Origin: a bacterium
GTDB taxonomy: Bacteria > Planctomycetota > Planctomycetia > Kolteriales > Kolteriaceae
Direction: 5' to 3'
NCBI GenBank assembly: GCA_019753235.1
Contig: JAIELF010000037.1
Location: 1-64,000 of the forward strand
Length of the DNA: 64,000 nucleotides
The notes under the pieces were generated by a model. That model was not told the origin of the DNA. It was given only the letters and a program-made list of their open reading frames with translations, and searched no databases. Positions within the stretch are counted from its first letter, which is position 1; each line of letters begins with the position of its first letter. This document shows, one piece after another, positions 55,000 to 62,210 of this stretch. A program made the translations under genes and the position numbers.

Positions 55000-56433
55000 T
55001 CAGGGTGCGGGCGGAACAATCCGATTCACCCAAGGCCAACCTTGCTGGCCCGGCTTCACCAGGGCGATGGCGTTGCCCCCGCGCAGTTTGGCGATGTCGG
55101 CAGGCGTCGAAAGGAGTCGTCGCGTCGTCGCATCGTCCGTGAAGTGATACTCGATCCGGTAGTCGCGAAGAGAAGGCAATCCCAAGAGATGGCTTTCGTG
55201 TTCAATAAGCTTGGTGATGATAACGGGGCGAGCGACTTCGGGAGAACGATCCAGCAGGGCATTCATCGAAAGGCCGATTAAGAACGCGATGCCACCCCAG
55301 ATCGCTAGCGAGAAGGGCAGGCCAACCAAAGAGCTGGCGGCCGAACTGGGTGCGGTCTCTTTCCCCAGTTGAGACCGGACGCTCCGGCGATCGCGAATCT
55401 TTCGGCGTTCCCTGAAATAATGCCAAATGGTGAGCGGAAGACCGATCCCCAATCCCCCCGCGAGTCCCCACCGAAGCATATCTGTCCCGATCGAGGTGAT
55501 CGGCCAGTAGCGAAAAGCAACATAGATTGCCCAAAGAATCGCGCCAAAGAAAATCCAAGCGACCGCACAGCCGAAGTTGACTTCGGACTCGAACCATTCT
55601 GAACGCTCGCTGGTTTTGATGAGTCCGAAATCCTTCTTTAGGCCGAGAAAGCCGTAGAGGGTGAGGGACTCGTTCATCGCCTCGGGGAGATAGACGGCAG
55701 TGACATAGTCCCCGACGCGGTAGGAATTTTCGACGTCGGCAAAGGCCTGGCCGGTGAAGGAATTCGACTTGATGCTTTGATAGATCGGCTCGCCGGTAAG
55801 AGGATCGGGATGTTCGATCCACACTTGATGGCGAAAGGATGGATTCTCTTTGGATCCCTCGCGTGCCACGCTCACGGCCCGGCATCGAACCAACATGGGG
55901 ACGCCATCTCGCAAATAGCGATAGGGGCCCGACGCACCGCCTGAGCGAAGATTGATGATCGCCGCCAGTATGATGAAGCCAAGACCGATCCAAGTCAGCC
56001 AAGTAAGAATCGGCAGATAAAGCCCGGCAGCCTGGACAGCCGGAAGAAAACTGACGCCCAGTAGAATCGCACCAGTGACCAATGAGACCGAAATCTGTAG
56101 CCGGCGATCCAGCTCATACGAGCCTTGAAACTTCGACTTATCGATCGGGCGCGGCGGTGGGACTAGCCACTCTTCTTCAAACGGAGGCGAAGGGGGATTC
56201 CAAGGAAGGGGAGGGAAGAGGGGCTCCTCTTCCGTCAGTTCGTCGTCGATCTCCGTGTCGATGCTGTCGTCTTCGTCGTCCTCTTCTTCATCCGAAGCGT
56301 CGTCTTCGCTTGGCGGCGGCGTTTCGCCTTTGCTTTTCTCTGGGTTGGCTGCTTCCAGACGATCGAGGAAAGAATTCGCGGGCGCTGGTTCGTCGTCGTG
56401 CGGTTGCTTCAACTCATCGTCGGGTTCATTCAA
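55000..56433 (-). CDS. DUF3592-like membrane protein with acidic N-terminal region
   Basis: This 477-residue protein has a disordered, strongly acidic and proline-rich N-terminal part (about 1-100, many D, E and P), followed by two transmembrane segments (about 113-162), an extracytoplasmic-like domain of DUF3592 style (about 175-275: VPMLVRCRAVSV, GDYVTAVYLPE) and further helices at about 285-308, 318-335 and 375-398. The end is a soluble part of about 80 residues. DUF3592 proteins have no established role. It lies in the minus-strand series between gltX and the DedA-like gene. Confidence 0.7.
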   Translation of the reverse strand: MNEPDDELKQPHDDEPAPANSFLDRLEAANPEKSKGETPPPSEDDASDEEEDDEDDSIDTEIDDELTEEEPLFPPLPWNPPSPPFEEEWLVPPPRPIDKSKFQGSYELDRRLQISVSLVTGAILLGVSFLPAVQAAGLYLPILTWLTWIGLGFIILAAIINLRSGGASGPYRYLRDGVPMLVRCRAVSVAREGSKENPSFRHQVWIEHPDPLTGEPIYQSIKSNSFTGQAFADVENSYRVGDYVTAVYLPEAMNESLTLYGFLGLKKDFGLIKTSERSEWFESEVNFGCAVAWIFFGAILWAIYVAFRYWPITSIGTDMLRWGLAGGLGIGLPLTIWHYFRERRKIRDRRSVRSQLGKETAPSSAASSLVGLPFSLAIWGGIAFLIGLSMNALLDRSPEVARPVIITKLIEHESHLLGLPSLRDYRIEYHFTDDATTRRLLSTPADIAKLRGGNAIALVKPGQQGWPWVNRIVPPAP

Positions 56434-56492
56434 GAGAGACTCTCCCGCCCTAACGCTTTTGCATTGGTTTTCAGGTGTGGGATACAGTCATA

Positions 56493-57128
56493 TTAGAGCG
56501 CGGAGCGTTGTTTTTCCTTTCGAACAAATCGCCGAACGACAAAGTACAGCAATCGACCCGCCAGATGGAAGCTTGCCCAGACCGCGACGCCGGCGGCAAA
56601 GAGGAGCCAAGGCGACGAGCGATCTTTGAGCAGAGTCTCGGCCGAGTCCGCCAACCACCAAGAAAGCGATAGCAAGATCGCAACGTAGGCCGCGGTCGCG
56701 GCTCCGTAGGCGGGCAACAGTCGCCGAACACCCCCGCTGAGAAGGCCGTTGAGCAGGTGGAGCGGGATTTGCAAACCGGGCGTAAATCGACTGACAAAGA
56801 CGGCGGCAACACGATTCTGCTTAAACCAATCCATCCAGGCAGAAGTGGAATCGCCCGGCGAAACTCGTTCGCCCAGCCACCCTTCGATGACCTTCAAGCT
56901 GAAAAGCCTTCCGATGGAGACCCAAATGAGATCGCCGATCAGCACCCCAAGAAAGCAGCCGATGATCGCGGTGCTCCAAGAGATCTTTCCTTGGGCCACG
57001 AGGAGCCCACTCACCACGCAGGTGATGCTGTCTTGCACCAGCGCGCCCAAGATGATCGAGCAGATGGCCCAGGGATCCACGGAGAAGTCGTTCCTTTCCA
57101 GAGTGATGTCGCGGCCGGACCCAGGCAA
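56493..57128 (-). CDS. DedA/VTT-domain membrane protein
   Basis: This 211-residue protein has about five hydrophobic segments and the DedA/VTT elements: GVLIGDLIWVSIGRLF (near 61) and the re-entrant-loop motif VFVSRFTPGLQIPLHLLNG (near 111). DedA-like proteins are membrane transporters or lipid scramblase-like flippases. The TTG at 57128 has no visible Shine-Dalgarno; a GTG at 57080 (VDPWAIC) preceded by GGAAAGGAA could be the true start, giving 195 residues. It is 30 bases downstream of hisF2 on the same strand. Confidence 0.78.
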   Translation of the reverse strand: MPGSGRDITLERNDFSVDPWAICSIILGALVQDSITCVVSGLLVAQGKISWSTAIIGCFLGVLIGDLIWVSIGRLFSLKVIEGWLGERVSPGDSTSAWMDWFKQNRVAAVFVSRFTPGLQIPLHLLNGLLSGGVRRLLPAYGAATAAYVAILLSLSWWLADSAETLLKDRSSPWLLFAAGVAVWASFHLAGRLLYFVVRRFVRKEKQRSAL

Positions 57129-57158
57129 CGTGCTTTGTGGGGTTGACGGCCGATGTCG

Positions 57159-58004
57159 CTAAGCCGGGCCTTCCGCAGGGCGAAGTTCGGGCAGAACGTC
57201 CCAGGGATTAAACGGGACCCGCGGCCGAACCTGATGGCGGTCGAACTCCTCACATAGTTCTTCGTACGTCGGGTAATGAATCAAGACCGTTCGCCTTGGC
57301 CCCCAGAAAAGAAACATTCCGCCGGCCGCGACCGCAGAGACGCCACCTTGTTCAACCGCTTGCTTCATGTCGGCTAGGTTGGCCGCCCCTCCCATCCCGA
57401 CCACCGGAACATCTACCGCGCCGGTCACCTGCTTGAACAGATCGATGTCGTATCCCTCGAGCGTTCCATCGCGATCAATAGAGTTGAGAAGAATCTCTCC
57501 CGCGCCCCGCTGAACGGCCCCTTTGGCCCACGTGACGGGGTCAACGCCAATCGGTTGGTGTCCCGCATGGGTGACCACTTCGTATTGACCATCGTGATGT
57601 CTCTTTGCATCGATCGAAACGACCACACATTGCCGGCCGTACTGGTCGGCAATCTGCGTGATAAGGTCTTTGTTCTCCCAGGCACCGGTGTTGATCGCGA
57701 TTCGATCGGCACCCGCTTCCATGAGCGGAGGAACGTCATCTTTGTGACGAATTCCGCCCCCCACCACCAGCGGCATCGAAACCTCATCGGCAATCTGTTC
57801 GAGAATCTCGGGCCTAGCCGACCTTCCTTCTTTCGTTGCAACAATGTCAAGCAAGATCAATTCATCAGACATGTATGCATTGAACATCCGGGCAGCGTTG
57901 ATCGGGCTTCCGACGTAGACAAAGTCTTTGAAGCGAATGCTCTTTTCAATTCCCCAGTGTCGAAGCAGCAGGCACGGGATGACGCGGATATGATGTTCCA
58001 TCAA
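57159..58004 (-). CDS. HisF2-type cyclase homologue for sugar acetamidino formation
   Basis: This 281-residue (beta/alpha)8-barrel protein is of the HisF family but of the polysaccharide (HisF2) type. It begins RVIPCLLLRHWGIEKSIRF; in histidine-pathway HisF the motif is CLDVKDG, and the catalytic aspartate is here replaced by leucine (residue 13). The second aspartate (VVVSIDAKR) is kept, as are LDIVATKEGR and VVGGGIRHKDDV. In P. aeruginosa O-antigen synthesis HisF2 receives ammonia from HisH2 and delivers it to WbpG. The gene is downstream of hisH2 on the same strand, with DedA-like gene next. Confidence 0.85.
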   Translation of the reverse strand: MMEHHIRVIPCLLLRHWGIEKSIRFKDFVYVGSPINAARMFNAYMSDELILLDIVATKEGRSARPEILEQIADEVSMPLVVGGGIRHKDDVPPLMEAGADRIAINTGAWENKDLITQIADQYGRQCVVVSIDAKRHHDGQYEVVTHAGHQPIGVDPVTWAKGAVQRGAGEILLNSIDRDGTLEGYDIDLFKQVTGAVDVPVVGMGGAANLADMKQAVEQGGVSAVAAGGMFLFWGPRRTVLIHYPTYEELCEEFDRHQVRPRVPFNPWDVLPELRPAEGPA

Positions 58005-58141
58005 TGGGTTCCTCCGTCAAGGCCATCAGCGCTTGGCGATCTTCGAGCCAGACGCTTCACACCCACGTTCCAAGATGAGCCGTCGGTCATGCTCTTTTCT
58101 TCGTCAGCCAAAGCGTCGGAAATCTCTCGTTCCGTCATGAG

Positions 58142-58756
58142 CTAACTCGTCGCCGTCAGAAAATTATGCAGGAGATGAAGGCCGATCTGTTGACTCTTTT
58201 CTGGATGAAACTGTACGCCGAGAATATTCCCCTTTTCGATCGCGCAGACGAAACGCTCGCCGTAATCAGACCGACCGGTGACGACCTCTTCGTCGGCGCA
58301 GACGACATAGTAAGAGTGGACGAAGTAGAGGGATGCCTCGCTTGGAAAACCGTCAAAGAGCTGACCGTCTCGTTGTCGTTCGATGGTGTTCCATCCGATG
58401 TGCGGCACTTTCATGGTCGGATCGGGACTTCGAAATCGCTGGGTGTGGCCGGCAATCCAACTTAACCCGGGGCTGCTTCCCTCTTCGCTTCGTTCGGTGA
58501 AAAGCTGCAGGCCGAGACATATTCCGAGAATCGGCACACCGGCCGAGAGGACCCGCTCTTCGAGGACGGGGATGATCTCTTTGTCGCGGAGCGTATTCAT
58601 GGCGGTATCGAACGACCCGACTCCCGGCAGAATCAATCGCTTGGCCCGCGCGATGACCTTCGGGTCGGACGAGATCGTCGAGTTTTCGCCCAGCCTTTCC
58701 AGTGCTCGGGCTACCGACTTGAGATTGCCAGCCCCGTAATGGACGATCACGGTCAT
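58142..58756 (-). CDS. HisH2-type glutamine amidotransferase subunit
   Basis: This 204-residue class-I glutaminase has the HisH fold: opening IVHYGAGNLKSV, LPGVGSF, nucleophile C80 in GICLGLQLF and H184/E186 in QFHPEKS. With HisF2 (137 bases downstream) it should release ammonia from glutamine, here for WbpG rather than histidine synthesis. The frame is open to 58882, but the conserved N terminus MTVIVHYGAG begins at 58756, behind GAGGAGTAGG. It is divergent from the WxcM-like cupin gene at 59057. Confidence 0.87.
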   Translation of the reverse strand: MTVIVHYGAGNLKSVARALERLGENSTISSDPKVIARAKRLILPGVGSFDTAMNTLRDKEIIPVLEERVLSAGVPILGICLGLQLFTERSEEGSSPGLSWIAGHTQRFRSPDPTMKVPHIGWNTIERQRDGQLFDGFPSEASLYFVHSYYVVCADEEVVTGRSDYGERFVCAIEKGNILGVQFHPEKSQQIGLHLLHNFLTATS

Positions 58757-59056
58757 AAACGGGCCTACTCCTCTCGGTGGTTGTCCGATACACACAGCCC
58801 TGAATTCCATGGAGTCGGGGGGCGTAATCAAGGGGGAAAGCCTGTTTGGTCGGATCGGTTTGACCGGCCGGGGCGGTCTCAATGGGCGAGAATGCGAGTT
58901 TCTGGTCCCGTCTCTCTCGGCGCCGCGACCGGCACCGTGTAAAATGCCTCGACCAGAGGATCAAATCGACGGCATTCTACCGAGGCTTCGTGTCACTCGG
59001 GGGGGCTGCATGCCCGCCGAGGTGTTCTGTTGCCCATGGGAATGGGGAGATGACTT

Positions 59057-59503
59057 GTGTTTTACGAACTCGATCAGTGCAAGAAGCATTCTGACGGCCG
59101 GGGCAACTTGATCGAATTCCTTCGCCGATCCGACTTGCACGAAATGCCCGACCATTTCGGCCAGATCTACTTCGTCACGTTCGATACCCCCCGACAAGTT
59201 CGTGGCAACCACTACCACGAGAACGCCTACGAAGCTTTCGGCATCGTGTCGGGCGTGCTCGAAGTTGTCCTCGAAGATGTCCGAAGTCACGAGCGGTTCG
59301 AAGTGCTTCTGAATGCCGACGACCATTTCTTTACTCGACTCAAGATCGGCCCTTATGTCGCCCATGCTTTCCGAAATGTTTCGCCCACGGCCATTCTGCT
59401 CAACTATTCCACCGAGCAGTTCAATCCCATCAAGCCCGATCGGCTCGATTATCTCCTCATCGATCCTGCCGTTGCCGAGCGGAGTATCATGGCCAATCGA
59501 TAG
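59057..59503 (+). CDS. Cupin of the WxcM/CapF type (sugar-nucleotide modifying)
   Basis: This 148-residue cupin has the RGNHYHENAYEAFGIVSG element (about residues 54-71), as in WxcM/FdtA-type 3,4-ketoisomerases and in the cupin half of CapF, and ends ILLNYSTEQFNPIKPDRLDY. Such proteins bind a keto sugar nucleotide in 3-amino-sugar or dTDP-sugar synthesis. The DegT-type aminotransferase gene follows after 124 bases, fitting a ketoisomerase-aminotransferase pair. Start is GTG at 59057 with GGGGAGATG before it. Confidence 0.78.
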   Translation: MFYELDQCKKHSDGRGNLIEFLRRSDLHEMPDHFGQIYFVTFDTPRQVRGNHYHENAYEAFGIVSGVLEVVLEDVRSHERFEVLLNADDHFFTRLKIGPYVAHAFRNVSPTAILLNYSTEQFNPIKPDRLDYLLIDPAVAERSIMANR

Positions 59504-59627
59504 AGCCACGCTCCCAGGGGACCCTCCCGATGCGGGCCAACCGGACGGCTCGTTCCTTTTCCTCTCAATTGACTCGCGTCGGTGAACGTGCCATTCTTGC
59601 AGAGCCCTCGGCAATCGCGGGCGGAGG

Positions 59628-60749
59628 ATGAATCATCCCGTGGACGTTCCCTTTGTCGATCTAAGACCGATGCACTCGGCCATGCAAGCCGAGCTGGACC
59701 GGGCTATCCAACGCGTGCGCGACAACTCCTACTTTATTCTCGGCCCCGAAGCGAAAGCATTCGACGAGGAGTTTGCCCACTTTCATTCCTGTCGACATGC
59801 GATCGGGACGGGGAATTGTCTCGATTCGCTGCAACTCGTTCTTCGGGGGAAGAGTCTTCAGCCTTTCGACGAAGTCATCACCACCACGCATACGTTTGTT
59901 GCGACGGCTTCGTCGATCATGCTCGCAGGGGCCAAGCCGGTCCTGGTCGATTGTCAGCCCGATACTCTCGCGATCGACCCTGCACAGGTCCAAGCAGCGA
60001 TCACTCCCCAAACGCGTGGCATCATCGTCGTGCATCTTTATGGACGAGTTTCCCCCATGGAGACGCTTCTACCGATCGCCCGAAAGCATGGTCTCTTTGT
60101 GATCGAAGATACCGCACAGGCCCATGGCGCACTTTGGCAGGGGAGAAGGGCCGGGACGCTGGGTGACGCAGGCTGCTTCAGCTTTTATCCCACGAAGAAC
60201 CTCGGCGCGCTCGGCGACGGCGGGTCGGTCATTACCAATGATGATGACCTGGCCGAGCGGGTCAGGCTGCTCCGCAACTACGGCACACTTGAAAAGTATG
60301 AGCACGCTGTCGTTGGATTGAATTCTCGGCTCGACGACCTGCAGGCCGCGATCCTACGGGCCAAGCTCACTCATCTTGATCAGTGGAGTGATGCCCGTAG
60401 GCAGGCTGCCCGATTCTATCACGAACATCTGGCTGGCCTCGTCGAGATCCCTGCCTTGCCCAGGCCGGATGGGGATGGTACCGATCACGTCTATCATCTC
60501 TTCGTGATCCGTGTCCCGGGTCGCGACCATGTTCGCGCGGAGCTCCTCCGCCAAGGGATTCGGACAGAAATCCATTACCCTGTGCCGATTCATCGCCAGA
60601 AAGCCTTCGCGTCGCTCGGCCTGCCAGAAGGGGCCTTTCCCGTCGCGGAGAAAGCCGCCCGCGAATTGATCAGCCTCCCGTTCTTTGTCGGTATCACCAC
60701 CGATCAACAGGGTCGCGTCGTCGATGCTCTGCGCCAGATTCTTCGCTGA
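59628..60749 (+). CDS. DegT/DnrJ/EryC1-type sugar aminotransferase
   Basis: This 373-residue PLP enzyme transfers an amino group from glutamate to a keto sugar nucleotide. Family elements: [10 protein letters not shown] at the start, [20 protein letters not shown] near 160-168, and the PLP lysine K190 in [17 protein letters not shown]. It resembles WbpE, FdtB and QdtB, which make 3-amino sugars, and its neighbours support that. GGCGGAGG precedes the ATG at 59628. The 3-amino product could be acetylated by the enzyme at 21876. Confidence 0.92.
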   Translation: MNHPVDVPFVDLRPMHSAMQAELDRAIQRVRDNSYFILGPEAKAFDEEFAHFHSCRHAIGTGNCLDSLQLVLRGKSLQPFDEVITTTHTFVATASSIMLAGAKPVLVDCQPDTLAIDPAQVQAAITPQTRGIIVVHLYGRVSPMETLLPIARKHGLFVIEDTAQAHGALWQGRRAGTLGDAGCFSFYPTKNLGALGDGGSVITNDDDLAERVRLLRNYGTLEKYEHAVVGLNSRLDDLQAAILRAKLTHLDQWSDARRQAARFYHEHLAGLVEIPALPRPDGDGTDHVYHLFVIRVPGRDHVRAELLRQGIRTEIHYPVPIHRQKAFASLGLPEGAFPVAEKAARELISLPFFVGITTDQQGRVVDALRQILR

Positions 60750-61174
60750 TCCCTTGGTCGATCGGCGATTCCACTATTCATCACGACAACAGCCCCACCG
60801 GCCCGCTTCATCATTTCCCACGAAGCTACCCATGTCGAGTTAGGGAGTATTCTCCATTCCCCCGGGACTCAACCCACCGACCGCCGACCATCGTCCAGGG
60901 ACCGTGCATCTGCCGATCGGCTTCGAGGGGAATCCTGATCTGGGTCATCAGTGGGGGAGAATGAACGCCTGATTACCAACAGGATTTCGAGTAGTCCCAA
61001 GCCGGTGCTTTTGACCGCCGCCCATCGCTCGGCCACTCGATGAGCGTTCTAAACACGCAACAAATCTTGCATTTACACGGATGGAGCGACCTAGAAGATC
61101 ATCTGGGAAATCCAGGTTAGATTCGATCAGCCTGGTAGGCTCACTGTTTCGATTCGCTGAACGGAAGTCGTGGC
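60750..61174. other. Intergenic region without a supported gene
   Basis: This 425-base region between the convergent aminotransferase and alpha/beta-hydrolase genes contains only overlapping open frames without features. No clear terminator was recognised. Confidence 0.4.
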
Positions 61175-62011
61175 TTACAGGGCGGGGGCCAGGACGCTTC
61201 GGCGGAAATCTCGAATCTCGTCGGCGAGGAGGCGGGCATGCGTGACGAAGGCGAAGTGCCCAGCTTCGGGGATGGAGCGAGTCTCCATCCTTGGGACGAG
61301 GGACTCCATGGTGGTGGCATCGCTGGGAGGAACGACCACATCCATCTCTCCAGCCAACATCAGCACCGGCATGCGAAGCCGTTCCAAGCGATGAGAAACG
61401 TCGTACTCCTCTAAGAGCGCGAAACGATGGGCCATCACGGCTTGATCCGTTGACCAGCATTGGCTGATCACGAAATCGACCCCGAATCCTTCCATGCTCC
61501 GCCGGCCGGTGAGAATCCGAAAGAATTGGTTCACGAACGGGTTGTCTCCAGGAAGCAATAGCCGATCGAGGACTTTCCGGGCGACGCCGTCAAAGAGCCG
61601 ACGCTCGTAGTGAGCATTCGCCCCCTGAATGGCCAAGTAACCAACCCGGTGCGGGAGCCGAGTTGCTAAGTCGAGGGCAATCGCCCCTCCGAACGAAACC
61701 CCTACCAGTCCCGGACTCTCAAGCCGAAGTAGGTCCATCGACTCCGAAACATCCTTCACCAGGCGATCAAAATGAAAAGACCGTTCGCAGAGGCAGTTCT
61801 TCTCACCCCGGAGTTCAAGGGCGATCACACGGTGGCTCGTCGCGAGGGCATCCATCAGAGGACGAAGGAGTCCGATTCCGCCAGCCAAACCCGGTATCAG
61901 AACGATAGGCTCCCCTTCGCCGCGGACAACGTACTCCGCCGTGTACCCGTCCGAAAGGGTCAAGTAACCCGTCGGCGCCATCGAGTAGAACAGATGCTTT
62001 CCAGCGACCAT
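61175..62011 (-). CDS. Alpha/beta-hydrolase
   Basis: This 278-residue protein has an alpha/beta-hydrolase fold: IVLIPGLAGG (oxyanion region) near residue 36, RVIALELRG near 61, nucleophile in GVSFGGAIALDLA (S near 101) and the closing acid/histidine pair EMDVV and EAGHF. It resembles haloperoxidase/esterase-type enzymes; no specific substrate is suggested. The longest frame starts with TTG at 62044, but GGGAGGG precedes the ATG at 62011. It is divergent from the sensor gene at 62211. Confidence 0.82.
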   Translation of the reverse strand: MVAGKHLFYSMAPTGYLTLSDGYTAEYVVRGEGEPIVLIPGLAGGIGLLRPLMDALATSHRVIALELRGEKNCLCERSFHFDRLVKDVSESMDLLRLESPGLVGVSFGGAIALDLATRLPHRVGYLAIQGANAHYERRLFDGVARKVLDRLLLPGDNPFVNQFFRILTGRRSMEGFGVDFVISQCWSTDQAVMAHRFALLEEYDVSHRLERLRMPVLMLAGEMDVVVPPSDATTMESLVPRMETRSIPEAGHFAFVTHARLLADEIRDFRRSVLAPAL

Positions 62012-62059
62012 GCAACCCTCCCACGTCTCTTTCACAGCAACCAATGCGCCGAATAGGAA

Positions 62060-62190
62060 AAATCGTTAAAATCGTTTAAAATAGGATGATTAGGGAGATT
62101 TTGCCGCTTCGTGAATTGGCGATTTCTCGTTGATTTGTAACTTTTGGTCACTTATCGTTAACTGATCGCCAGTTTCGTCAGGTGACGATT
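62060..62190. promoter_or_regulatory. A+T-rich divergent promoter region with small palindrome
   Basis: This region lies between the divergent hydrolase and sensor genes. It contains an A+T-rich repeat-like stretch (AAATCGTT, then AAAATCGTTT, near 62059-62082) and a 6-bp palindrome TCGTCA-GG-TGACGA at 62175-62188, which could be an operator. No clear -35/-10 pair is assignable. Confidence 0.35.
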
Positions 62191-62210
62191 TTCCTTTGGG
62201 AGTAGGCCAA

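Noticed and set aside
57159-58756. Histidine biosynthesis hisH/hisF assignment
   Set aside because: The HisF copy lacks the catalytic aspartate of the CLDVKDG motif, no other his gene is present, and a WbpG partner lies in the window.
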